DNA of 64,000 nucleotides from Viola odorata (lineage: Eukaryota; Streptophyta; Magnoliopsida; Malpighiales; Violaceae), in NCBI GenBank assembly GCA_963691705.1, contig OY829545.1, positions 9,365,444-9,429,443 on the forward strand, in the 5' to 3' direction. A model generated the notes under the pieces. The model made no database searches. It worked only from the letters and a program-made list of their open reading frames with translations, and was not told where the DNA came from. Shown here piece after piece: positions 46,936 to 57,815 of this stretch. Made by a program: the position numbers and the translations under genes. Positions within the stretch are counted from its first letter, which is position 1. Each line of letters starts with the position of its first letter.

Positions 46936-49296
46936 TCATGCTAACGGCCCAGATCCAGAAGCGGCGTTAGGACCAACAGGAACATCATCATCATCTTCGT
47001 CTACATCTGAATCGGAGAAAGGTTCATACTCCTTAGCTTCGGCAATCCTTTCTCCAGCAGCAACATATCGCGAGAGATTGTCAGGGTGGAAATTCTTCTC
47101 GTCATAATAGGAGACATAGCTCTCCAACATGATGTTCTTCATCCTCTCTCTCCACCAACCGATCTTCTCAGGAACTTTCAGCAGCTCTGCTTCCTTAACG
47201 GCAATGTCATTTCTGGCAGCTTGCAAATCAGATCGGGCTGCGCTAAGTTCCTCAGTTAGCTTGGCAACGGAATCGGCAAGAGAAGCTTTCTCTCCCGAGA
47301 GCAAGGCGAGGGAATCGGATAGAGTAGTCTTCTCCTCTAGCAGCTCACCATTTCTCCTCTGCTCATCCCTGACCATGGCAGAAAGACCATCTCTTTCTTT
47401 TAGGCTGTCAGCCAGTCTACTTCGAGCATCCATAACGGCTTTTTTGTCCGTCTCGTGAGAGGCCTTCAAAGTCTCATTCTCTTTCTGAAGGGAAGCGACT
47501 TCAGCGGTTGATTGCCGAAGTGCCTCTCTGCCCTTTTCAAGCTTTAACTCAACGGCCTCAGCTGCGTAACGGGTAGCGCACAAGCCGCTGTAGAAAACAC
47601 TTTGCATGTGGGAGAAATGACAACTCAATTCCAAACGATGATAATGTTTCCTGTCGGCATCGTTGGCAAACATCTCACCAATCAGTTGACCGACCCTGTA
47701 ATCTTTGCTGCCAGGACTCTTCAATCCGAGAGATCGGCGGCAGCTTTCTCCAAAATTGTTTAAGCTAACCGTGTGAGTAATCTCCCCGTCAGGACCATGA
47801 CTTGAGAGATAACCTCTATGAACGGAAGGAGGAGCGACTGCATGATCATCAGAAGTAAACGGCTCAGGCAAAGGTGGACCGGCAACCCAGTGCAGTTTAA
47901 TCGGCATCGGCGATGAAGGGCCAGGCCGAACTGGGTCAGGAATGCTCTCGGAAGCGACCGATGCGCCCGCGAAAACGGGAGAGTGATGCTGTAACGGCGT
48001 CTCCAAAGGGGGAACCGAAGCCCCTGAGCCATCAGTGCAAGCAGGAAAAGGAATGTTTGGAGCAGGCCTTGAAACGGTTTCAGTCGTTTCGATATTCTCT
48101 GGTTCGGAAACGGCGGATGCCCGTTGTGCTTCATTGGCAGCCCGTTTTGCTTCAGCTTTCCTTCTCTTTCTGAGAATTCTTCTGGCAGCTTTCAGGACTT
48201 GGGGATCAGGATCTGCCAGATCGGAGGTCTCAACCGTCTTGCTGACCCGTCGCCGTTTGATGATAAGAGGGGAATCTTCTTCTTCTTCTTCTTCTTCAAA
48301 GGAAAAATTCACCGTTGTGTCTGGTATAGCCGATTGCTCACCTCTCTCCTCAGCGGCCTCTTCGGCCACCATTCCCTCATCAATCGGCTCATTGACCAGG
48401 GGACCCTCATCCTCAGTTCGGTCTTCAGCCGATTCATCATCAGTCTGCATTCTGTCTTCGGCAGGAGCTTTGGCCTTAGCAGAAATCAGCCGAATTGAAG
48501 AAATGGAAGCAGAAACAACCTTCTTAGCTTTCTTAGCCTTCCCTGCAAAACGGAATTTGTGTAAGAATACAACAAGGACAAAGCGGAATATGGCTGGAGT
48601 TAGTAAAAGCTCACCAAGAACGCAATCAGACAACGGCACGCCGATTGCCAGGTACCGTGTGTGGAACGGCGTGTTAACCGACAGCAACAGGTCAACTTGG
48701 GATTGAAGAGTCTCACCAAGGTTATCTGGCTTGAGCCAGTGTCTCTCATTCATTTCCCGATTGAACCCAGAAGTCCATTCGGCCGAAGAAGATGATGACA
48801 CCAAAAAGAAACGTTCTTTCCAATCCTTGACAGAAGAGTCATACCTTTGGAAGATCTCGTTAAAATGAGAATCCCGACGGGGGCGAATCATCATCAAGCT
48901 CCCACGGTTTGTCAGATTGAAGAAAAACTTAAAAAGGGTCAGCGAGGGCGATTTGATCCCATTCAACTCGCAGACCTTAAGGAAAGCATAAATGCCAGCC
49001 CAGGAATTCGGAGTAATCTGGGCTGGGTTCAGCAGATGCTGGGTCAGCAAAGCTTTGACCATAGAATCAAGGGGAAGCTTAAAACCAAAATCAAACATCC
49101 TTGAGTATAAAACCCTAGTGTTATCTTCAAAGCTACTGTTTAACCTAACATCGGGAGAAGCAACAATGGCAGAATACTCATCAGTCAGCTCAATCTCTAA
49201 AGCCTCCATCTCAGCATACAACTTGTCTTCACTATCTAACTTAGTGGGAGTTCTATCAATGATCTCATCAGTAACTAGAGGGCGTTTGGGTGCCAT
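46936..49296 (-). CDS. Antisense ORF of the LTR element (plant transposon-type protein)
   Basis: A 786-residue frame on the strand opposite to gag, starting MAPKRPLVTDE. The N-terminal ~230 residues resemble the 'transposase (putative) gypsy type' domain often found in such ORFs: FGFKLPLDSMVKALLTQHLL, ITPNSWAGIYAFLKVCEL, and FFFNLTNRGSLMMIRPR. Then come an acidic Glu-rich stretch, a low-complexity Pro/Ser region, and a long coiled coil (about residues 590-715). The end is an acidic tail. The segment 48543-48614 is probably an intron of 72 nt: GTGAGC donor, TACTAAC branch site, TTTTGCAG acceptor. It is in frame, so both spliced (762 residues) and unspliced forms are readable. Function unknown. 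It reads away from the 3' LTR. Confidence 0.8.
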   Translation of the reverse strand: MAPKRPLVTDEIIDRTPTKLDSEDKLYAEMEALEIELTDEYSAIVASPDVRLNSSFEDNTRVLYSRMFDFGFKLPLDSMVKALLTQHLLNPAQITPNSWAGIYAFLKVCELNGIKSPSLTLFKFFFNLTNRGSLMMIRPRRDSHFNEIFQRYDSSVKDWKERFFLVSSSSSAEWTSGFNREMNERHWLKPDNLGETLQSQVDLLLSVNTPFHTRYLAIGVPLSDCVLGELLLTPAIFRFVLVVFLHKFRFAGKAKKAKKVVSASISSIRLISAKAKAPAEDRMQTDDESAEDRTEDEGPLVNEPIDEGMVAEEAAEERGEQSAIPDTTVNFSFEEEEEEEDSPLIIKRRRVSKTVETSDLADPDPQVLKAARRILRKRRKAEAKRAANEAQRASAVSEPENIETTETVSRPAPNIPFPACTDGSGASVPPLETPLQHHSPVFAGASVASESIPDPVRPGPSSPMPIKLHWVAGPPLPEPFTSDDHAVAPPSVHRGYLSSHGPDGEITHTVSLNNFGESCRRSLGLKSPGSKDYRVGQLIGEMFANDADRKHYHRLELSCHFSHMQSVFYSGLCATRYAAEAVELKLEKGREALRQSTAEVASLQKENETLKASHETDKKAVMDARSRLADSLKERDGLSAMVRDEQRRNGELLEEKTTLSDSLALLSGEKASLADSVAKLTEELSAARSDLQAARNDIAVKEAELLKVPEKIGWWRERMKNIMLESYVSYYDEKNFHPDNLSRYVAAGERIAEAKEYEPFSDSDVDEDDDDVPVGPNAASGSGPLA

Positions 49297-49953
49297 TCCT
49301 AAGTCTCAAGCAACAAAACAGAGGAAAAAGGAGTGGGTAAATACCTAAAAATGCAGAGATCTTGAAGAGCGGAACCCAGAAGTGCGGGAGGAAGTTGCAG
49401 AAATGAGAGAGAAAATAAGAGAAAATTTTGTGAGGAAGAAGAAAGTGAGAGCGGCGTTGTGAAAGAAAATGAGTTAGGGTTTCCAAGAGAAACCACTTTT
49501 GAAAAGAGAAAACTCTTCAACTCACATCCGTTCCAGCGAAACGATGACAAGTGGCAGGACCAATTGTGATCAGACTGACACACGTCACTAAAGCTGCAGA
49601 GCATTAAATGAGAGAACGGCGCATGCGCTTCTCACAAGTTTTGAATTTCGAAATTCAAACTTGTCAGAGAACGAAGAGACGTTTCCCCTAGAAAGTTCAA
49701 CCCGCAATTATCATTTTATGGGAAAATGCCACGTCAATAGGTATGCATTTAAATGCATTAATCCTTCTTTATTGACAGTTATTATTTATTTGCAGGATTG
49801 AGGGAAAAAACTCAATAACTGCATCAAATTAAAACAAACGGCAGCATGCCGATTGCCGAGCATCAAGCCTGAAACGGTAGCATGATTATCAAATATCAAG
49901 CCAGAAACGGCAAGCCCTTGGTAAACACTCGGGCTCGTTTGTTGTTGGGCCTC
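49297..49953. other. Interior between antisense ORF and right LTR
   Basis: Probable promoter and leader of the antisense ORF. Two or three palindromic motifs lie near the LTR (49834-49917). I see no classical polypurine tract. Confidence 0.45.
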
Positions 49954-50774
49954 TGATAATACAAAAGTATATCACAAGGGCACAACGGACATTGTACCTT
50001 CACAAAGTACCATTGACCAGGCAAAACGGCACATGACCGGTTTGACCAAGTCAAACATATGAAACGGCATCGTGACCGATTGACCAAGTCAACGGGAATA
50101 AGTGACCAAAGGACAAGTCTAGCCCGATCGCCTCAAAACGGCACGAAGCCGATCCACTCGCTAAGCTGTGAAGAAACGGATCGACACCTCTTCAAACATT
50201 GACCAGGTCAATGTTCTCAGAACGGCAGCATGCCGATTCCACACAACGGCAGTGTGCCGATTCGCTATAAACGGCACCTTGCCGATTCGGCATAAACGGC
50301 TTAAAGCCTACAACAAAGGTACACTGTATACTATTTCTATTAAATCAGTGGTCAAAGCCACACATGGGAGACAGCATTTCCTGCTCCCACTCAACCATTA
50401 TAAAACTATTACCCATAGGGAATGTTTATCCTCCCAAAGGTATGGTCTCTACTTTATATTTATTAACTCTTACTTTTGAACCACTTTGTGGAAAAAAGAG
50501 GAAAGGTGTCAGCAGATCTAACCACTCCAACCACTCTAGTCCTACATAAGGACTAGAGGGAGAGAGAGAAAGAGAGATCTGGAGCTCCCAAAAAGAGACA
50601 GACACTGTTCCGATATACATTCTCTGCATCTTAATCCAAACACTGACTTTGGCATTGGAGATTCTCCGCCGGAGCAAGCCTCCGGTGGTTTTGCAGGTCG
50701 CTCAAGGGGCTCCGACCACACTCCCCGAGATGCCATTAGACGGAAAAGCCCTCCCATCCTTCTTTGGATTATCA
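49954..50774 (+). repeat. Right LTR (821 bp)
   Basis: Same ends as the left LTR. It has one extra 24-bp module (CACACAACGGCAGTGTGCCG plus ATTC, near 50238-50261), which adds one more palindromic motif. Confidence 0.95.
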
Positions 50775-51370
50775 ATATCCAAAATAAATCGAAATCACCA
50801 AGTTAACAAAAAATGTTAACAGAATGTTCATTATAGCAATTTCCTTCGAGTACAAGGTTTATTAAAAATTAACAGAGGATCCATTATAGCATTTTCGGAC
50901 GATTATAGAGTTCAAAATGTTATTAACCCAATTTTTTAGTACCACCTTACAATTACTAATCTAATTCAATTATAAGCACGGTTATATTTTTCATTGGTTT
51001 TTTAAAAATATTAAAATTTTAAAGTTTTCAAAAGAATTCAATAACACTTCATTTTTTCCCCTATAATCTAGTGAATTTTGTTAATTTCTTTTAACGGAGG
51101 AATCATCTTGAATAAATGGATGTGTAACATACGAGAAACTAGTCAAAATTGTGGACCTATTTCCCTCTAGTATCAGATTCAACCATAGAAATAACATGAT
51201 CCTTGACATATTTACAAAGGGAAATAACATATTCAGCATAAATTTTGAAAAATACCAATCACCATCAATGTTTTCTATACTTGAAATCATCATTGATTAA
51301 GAAGAAGAGAAAAATACAGAGGCAAGAAAAATAGAACATACTACAAATCAAGAACCCATTAATTAAGTGT

Positions 51371-54300
51371 TCAACTAACTATGGATTGTGATTTCTGACC
51401 CTCATCATAACATTGTGAGAGATAAACTTGTTCCAATTTTATTGCTGAGAATGACATTCCTAATGGAGGAGGTTTGGTCACTAACCAGGAAGAAACTTGG
51501 TGCATGGCCGGTCGAATCTTGGGATTGGAATCCAAGCAAGCAAATGCTAGTTTCACAGCCTGCAACAGATCTCCTGCAACCCGACTTTCAGGATACGGGA
51601 CGCGGCGGTCAAGCACATCCTTCAACAATCAGTGGCGGAGCCTGGCCTTAATGTTTGGGGGGGCGAGTTTAGTGACGGATTGAGAATTTGTACTTAAGAA
51701 GTGCGGGGCCCCCGAATTTTTTTTGGAGTATTTTAAAGGAAATGCAAATGAACTAAGTAAAAAATTGAAAAAATGATTAAAAGTATTTGTATCCGTTACT
51801 AAATAACAAATATTTAGATAAATTTAACAAAAAGATAAATAAGAAGACAATAAAGAAAAAAATTAATTATATATTAGAATTCATACAATATTATATCCAA
51901 TCATACAATATACGTGATTGGATATAATTAGTAAAATTATTATAAATATATCAAAGTAATTGATTATTATTTTAATTGTTGTGAGAATAAATTAAGAATT
52001 AATTGAACGTATTAAAATTTTCAATTTAGAAAAATAAAAAAGTAAATAAGCTATGATAAATTGAGAACAGAGTGAGTTTTTTTGAAAAGTTTAAAAGTTT
52101 GGGGGGGCTATTGGGCTGAGGCAAAAACTGAGGCATAGGCTAGGCAAGGACTAAAGCAAGCAATTTGAAAAGTTTGGGGGGGGGGGCTGTAGCCCCCTCT
52201 GGTCCTAACGAGGCTCCGCCTCTGTCAACAATGTATCTTGATTAATAGACAAGGAGGACGAAGAGGATGACAATGATTTTAACCATGGAAGTGAAGAAAT
52301 GAGGTCAACAGGATGCCTTCCCATAATTACTTCCAGTGTTACCACTCCAAAGCTAAAGACATCACATTTTTCTGTCACCCTCATTGTGTAAGCTAACTCT
52401 GCCAACGGAACAAAACAAGGAAAGTCGCATATGTGTAGTGTTAGGGGAAATTATAGAGTGATGCGCTTATAATACCGTTATTTGAATTTATAATGAAACT
52501 GACATACACACATACCGGGAGCCACGTATCCGAATGTTCCGGCGAATGAGGTCCAGTTTGATGAGTCAGGCATCAAGAGCCTAGCTGTGCCAAAGTCAGA
52601 GACACGAGCCTCATATTCCAAGTCCAAAAGAATGTTGTTGGCTGAAATGTCTCTGTGGATTATCGGAGGAGAACAGTCATGGTGCAGATAGGATAAGGCA
52701 TTAGCAACACCTCTAATAACATTCAATCTTTTCACCCAATTCATCTCCGATGCGTGTTCGTCACTCGCCAAATTCATCATCAAACTTCCTCTCTCAATCA
52801 ACTCATACACCAGAAGAGAATGCTTAGCATGTGAACAAAAACCGTGTAACTTCACAATGTTGCGGTGCCGGATATTCGTCAACACACAAATCTCACTTTC
52901 AAAACCTTTCATATCCATCAACTTCCCTGTTACTGATTGATGAAGCTTCTTGACAGCAACAATATGACCTGTAGCCATCGAGGCTTTGTAAACAGCTCCG
53001 TATCCTCCTTCCCCGATGCAGTACTTGGGGTTAAACTCCTCAGTTGCCTCAATGATGTTCTCATACAACATTTTCCCATCATGTCCCAGTACTGTCAGTA
53101 TATTTTTCCCTTGTCCCTCTAATGAATGTGATTTTGATGCCCTTCCTCTCCGGTGGCAAACAAAGAAACCTCCAATCAGAATCATCAACAATACAAGTAT
53201 ACCTGCAAAGAGAGGAAGTACAATAACAAGGGCAACATTTGTTCCCTTTTTCTTGTCCATCTCATTGCTTTTGAAGGGACTACAAGAGATCAAACCACTT
53301 GCATTGCCACATAAACCTGTGTTGTTTCTATATGCTTCAAAAGGAGCCGCCCGAAAAGCTGGAATGTCTGGAATCGGCCCTTCCAATTGATTGTAGGATA
53401 TGTCCACAGTTGAGAGGCCACTCCTATAATTGAAACTGGAAGGAAGCAGATCAAAAAGCATGTTGTGAGAGATATTTAATGTTTCCAACCTCACCAACTG
53501 CCCGAGTTGTGCAGGTATCTTCCCATCTAAGAAATTCCAACTGAGATCAAGAAGTTGAAGAGAATCCAGATTGCCTATCTTAAATGGAATATTTCTTACA
53601 AATTGGTTGCGGCTCAAGTTCAGCCGCAACAACTTTGTACATTCCCCAATCTGTTCTGGAATTGACCCGTTAAGATTGTTCGCTACCAAATCAAGATCCT
53701 CAAGACTTGACAGCGTATGGAATTTTGAGGGGATGGGACCGGAAAGATGGTTGTTATTAAGAATAAGTTTGAACAAAAACTTCAACTTTCCTAATTCCAT
53801 TGGGATTTTCCCACTCAATTGATTCCCTGATAGGTCAATGAGTCTTAGTTGAGTGGCATTTGCAAGATTTGGCGGTACCTTACTAGAGACATTGTTGTTT
53901 GCGATTCTAAGGGTAGTCAAGTTGTCGCACTCCCCATCTTTTTGAAATCTCACCATGAAAATGATTATAACTCAAGTCAATATAATACAAGTGCGGATAG
54001 ATTCCAAGATCTTCTGAAATGTTCCCTTCTAGTTGGTTTCGCTTAAGCCTAACTCTAAACAAACTAGAACATCTCCTTAAGCTTTTCGGTATAGAACCGG
54101 AGAAATGGTTGTCGTTCACTGAAAAGTTTTGAAGTGATCCTCCAACGCAAACATCATTTGGCAAATGACCAGTGAAGTGGTTTTCAGACAGCTGCAAGGC
54201 CTTCAAATGTATGAGATTGTTCATCTCTAGAGGCAAAGAACCACTAAGATTGTTCGTGAAGAGACTCAAGTCGACGAGGGATTCCAAATTGTCAATCTCT

Positions 54301-55511
54301 TGTGGAATTTGACCAGAGAGTTTGTTTTGTTGCAATGAAAGACTAGAAAGAGATTTCAAATTGTCAATCTCTTGTGGAATTGGACCAGAGAGATTGTTTT
54401 GTTGCAATGAAAGGCTAGAAAGAGATTTCAAATTGCCAATCTCTTGTGGAATTGGACCAGAGAGATTGTTTAGCTGTAATTGAAGGTCGGAAAGAGATTT
54501 CAAATTTCCAATCTCTTGTGGAATTTGACCAGAGAGTTTGTTTCCCCAAAGATAGAGAATGGATAGGTTCCTTAAGTTTCCAATAGAGCTTGGAATTGGA
54601 CCAGAGAGATTGTTTTGCGATAATGAAAGGCGAGAAAGAGATTTCAAATTGCCAATCTCTTGTGGAATTTGACCAGAGAGTTTGTTTCCCCAAAGACGGA
54701 GAATGGATAGTCTTCTTAAGCTTCCAATAAAGCTTGGAATTGGACCAGAGAGATTGTTTTGGTATAATACAAGCTCAGAAAGAGATTCCAAATTGCCAAT
54801 CTCTTAAGGTATGGAACCAGAGAGTTGATTCTCAAAAAGATAGAGAATGGATAGGCTCCTTAAGTTTCCAATAGAGCTTGGAATTGGACCAGAGAGATTG
54901 TTTTGCGCTAATTCAAGATCGGAAAGAGATTCCAAATTGCCAATTTCTTGTGGAATTTGACCAGAAAGTTTGTTTCCCCAAAGATTGAGAATGGATAGGC
55001 TCCTTAAGTTTCCAATAGAGTTTGGAATTGGACCAGAGAGATTGTTAAGCTCTAATTGAAGGTCAGAAAGAGATTCCAAATTGTCAATTTGTTGAGGAAT
55101 TTGACCAGAGAGTTTGTTTCCCCAAAGACTGAGAATGGATAGGCTCCTTAAGTTTCCAATAGAGTTTGGAATTGGATCATAGAGAGAATTGTTGGAAAGA
55201 TCAAGAATGACAAGATTGGGGAAGGAAGAGAAGTTGAAATTATTAAGAGTACCTTTCAAACCAAGATGAGTGAGAGTCAAATTTGTGATGCTTCCACCAG
55301 GACTTTCGTCACAAAAGATCCCAACCCACTTAATGCAAGGATTGGATCCAACCCATGAAGACAATGCTGATTGGCTTTGGTGGTCAAGACTCGCCCTCCA
55401 TGTTAGAAGAGCCTCTGCTTCTGCCTCTGCTGGTTTAGCAGGAACAAGAGAAATGGCAAAAGAGGAGTAAGTTAGAAAGACAAAGAACAAGAGTATTGTT
55501 GTGAGTGACAT
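51371..55511 (-). pseudogene. LRR receptor-like kinase, second copy, inactivated
   Basis: Homologous along its length to the intact kinase at 33377-36863. Exon 1 covers 52516-55511 and starts at the same [10 protein letters not shown]. Three lesions are visible. A CAA-to-TAA nonsense change at 54804-54806 ends the frame inside an LRR (GSIP-stop). A 2-bp loss in a C run at 53932-53935 (four C here, six in copy 1) shifts the frame at KRWGECD. A 595-bp hAT-type element (51630-52224) interrupts exon 2 between DTLL and LKDVLDRRV. The kinase motifs ([38 protein letters not shown]) are otherwise intact and the usual CVLTNIRHRN is kept. The LRR number and order differ from copy 1. It cannot yield a full-length receptor. 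Confidence 0.92.
51630..52224. mobile_element. Non-autonomous hAT-type element
   Basis: A 595-bp insertion with ends CAGTGGCGGAGCC and GGCTCCGCCTCTG (inverted, one mismatch), flanked by the 8-bp target duplication TCAACAAT (51622-51629, 52225-52232). The 8-bp duplication and CAG...CTG termini fit the hAT superfamily. It is AT-rich inside, with G-runs near both ends, and has no transposase. Confidence 0.92.
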
Positions 55512-56940
55512 TGATAAGAAGAATGAATGAGAATTGTTTGTGTATGGATGAAGAAAGATGAAGAGCCCAAAGGCAATGGTTGTTTCAATTTGTAGGAATG
55601 AAGTCTTCGTCGCCAACTCAGATATGTTACATTTGTGGAAGAAATGAAAGAATTAATGCCAACAAATATGCCAACCATATTCATTGCATTAAAGGGGAAA
55701 AATAAATAAAAGACGCACAGTTTGTGGGATAAGAGCTAAAAGTTCACCTAAAAATGAAAAATGTGGTACCACTCTCACCAATGTCTTCTGGAAAATGAGC
55801 TGAACAACCACAACGGCTACTAGGCCTGCAAATTAATATTTCAATAATAATACCCTTGTGCCCACAATGTCGGAAATTGGAGATATGAGTGGCTGTTGTC
55901 AAAAAATGGAGAAAATAAATGTGGGGATAAATTTATTTATTTATTTTTTAATTGCAAGCCTAGTGCGTAGTGGACACAAATTTTTTTTTCCTTTTCTAAA
56001 GAAAGGATTGCTTGATTTTATTTGAATTATAATATTCATATAATAGCTTTAAAATATTACTATCATTTTTTATATTACTATCCTTTTAATTACAAAAAGA
56101 AGACTAGGAAGCCAAAATAAATTAATTAACTTAGTAGTTCTTAAGTGATTATGAATATAACTATTTTTTTATAAAAAAATAAAATTGAAAAGAACAAAAA
56201 TAAATCGAGAATTATAAAATAAAATTATAAATATTGATACAATTTTTAAAATAATTATAAAATAAACAAATAGAATCTTTTGCTACAAATTCGAAAAAGA
56301 AAAAAATAAACAAAATCATCATCATTTAATTCCATTTTATTTTTATTTTGTTAATTCTTCAAAATATTTATCACTATTTAAAAATTTATTCTAGACTTAT
56401 CTTATTTGTTTGATTTAAAAAAAAAACTTGTTTATCCTATTTTTCCTTTTTTTATCATTTTTTCGAAATAAAAAATACCGTCAAATAAAATTCATTAGGG
56501 TTGTGGATGGAAACCTAACAAAGGTCTCTTTGCGATGAAAAAAAAGTTCAGTAACCCGAATTCTATAAAAAAATAGTTGAGGAATTTACTTGTTAGGCGA
56601 CAATGGTTCAGTGTGTGTATACTTTTCAAAATTCCATAAGATGGCATTTGCGATATGTATTCTCTTCATTATTACCTCCTCCTCCTCCTCCTCGACTATA
56701 TATAACTTTCATGAGGTATAAAATTATAAAAAAAAAAAGTTATGTTATTAATTATCATCATCACAATATTAATTAAAAATCGAACGCATAATCTACGTTA
56801 TAAAAATGATATGCAGTAATCAGTTAAATTATAATTTTATGTGACCTATGAGTATTAATACTAACATTTTTATTTCTATACCAAAAGTTTTTTTTATTTT
56901 TTATCAAAACATAAATAATTAACATGTTATATATAAGTTT
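55512..56940. other. 5' flank of kinase copy 2
   Basis: Homologous to the copy 1 promoter up to about 55620, then diverged. At 56300-56610 it holds the third copy of the ~320-bp dispersed repeat. No gene seen. Confidence 0.5.
56300..56610. repeat. Dispersed ~320-bp repeat, copy C
   Basis: Same block order as at 37300-37640 (TCATTAGGGTTGTGGATGGA, then AAACCTAACAAAGG). Its position upstream of kinase copy 2 matches that of copy A upstream of kinase copy 1. Confidence 0.6.
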
Positions 56941-56941
56941 C

Positions 56942-57070
56942 AGGGATGAATCCAGGAATTATTTTCAGGGGGCGGGGTTTGAGAGCAGCACCCCCAAATT
57001 TTTTTTTTTAGAATATTTTAAAAAAAAAGCAAGCGAGTTAAGTGAAAAGTTGAAAAAATGCTCATAGATT
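56942..57070. mobile_element. Truncated relative of the hAT-type element
   Basis: GGGGGCGGGGTTTGAGAG, then CACCCCCAAATTTTTTT and a GAATATTTTAAA...AGTTGAAAAAATG stretch resemble the left ~130 bp of the element at 51630. No right end or target duplication is visible. Confidence 0.45.
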
Positions 57071-57640
57071 TATTCAACAACAAGCATCGGAATACCAATT
57101 TATTCTGTTTTCCAATAAGATGGAAATAAATAATGAAAAGAAGTATAGATAGGCTCACTCACAGATCACAGTTCATAACCTAAACTTCTGCATATCCTAA
57201 AGACACATAATGAAGGGTCTCACATCATGGAAGAGTGCAGCAAAAGAGACGCACAATGAAGCAGCAGTAAAGTAAATTGAGCAACCGACATCATCTGTGA
57301 TACGATACAGTTAAGATTCAACATCACCCTGAACTTCCCCCTAAAGACCACTCAAACATCATACCATCACAATGACACTGAATTGAAACTTTGAACAAGG
57401 AGGAGCATTGCATGGACTGAGTAAAATCAAAAGTAAAGCATATGCTTCTTTCTGGCAGCTTGAGACTTGACTTTGAAATCATGTAATGTCAAATTGTCAA
57501 TGCAAACACAAAATGCTAATTCGAGATAATGTTTGGCTGTCCCTAGTCCCTCCATTGAAATCAACATGAATAGTTAAGTATATATTCAATCATATAAAAA
57601 AAAACTCATGGGGAATTAGAATCACATTCCATAAGGTTGC

Positions 57641-57668
57641 TTGCTGACGTGTCATGCCACGTCAGCAA
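57641..57668. promoter_or_regulatory. Palindrome with paired TGACGTG cores
   Basis: TTGCTGACGTG and CACGTCAGCAA are exact inverted arms around a 6-nt loop. TGACGTG is a bZIP-type core. No adjacent gene start is evident. Confidence 0.35.
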
Positions 57669-57815
57669 ATTTGATCCGGACTCAAAAAAAATGAATCTGG
57701 GTAAACGAGTACCCTTATTTACAAGAAACGATGTCGTTTTTGGTTTAAAATGAACAAATCTGTCCATCGTCTTCCTTCTCCTCATTCTCATTCTCCATAT
57801 AAATCTTTAGTTATG

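Larger units (their letters stand above)
43856..50774 (+). mobile_element. Non-autonomous LTR retrotransposon with gag and antisense ORF
   Basis: A complete element with LTRs at 43856-44651 and 49954-50774. It starts TGATAAT and ends ATTATCA, and is flanked by a 5-bp target duplication ATATC (43851-43855, 50775-50779). It inserted into the duplicated block between the PRORP fragment and kinase copy 2. By eye the LTRs differ at three substitutions, one 1-bp indel and one 24-bp indel, so insertion was recent. The interior encodes gag (plus strand) and a long antisense ORF, but no protease, reverse transcriptase, RNase H or integrase, so it must depend on a partner. Antisense ORFs near the 3' LTR are known in Ty3/gypsy Tat-lineage elements (for example Grande); lineage assignment here is inference. 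I see no clear polypurine tract before 49954. Confidence 0.93.

Noticed and set aside
47129..48706. Several plus-strand frames, Ser-rich
   Set aside because: Complements of the antisense ORF of the LTR element.
57606..57791. 61-codon minus-strand frame
   Set aside because: No domain, spans the palindrome at 57641, and has no visible splice partner.
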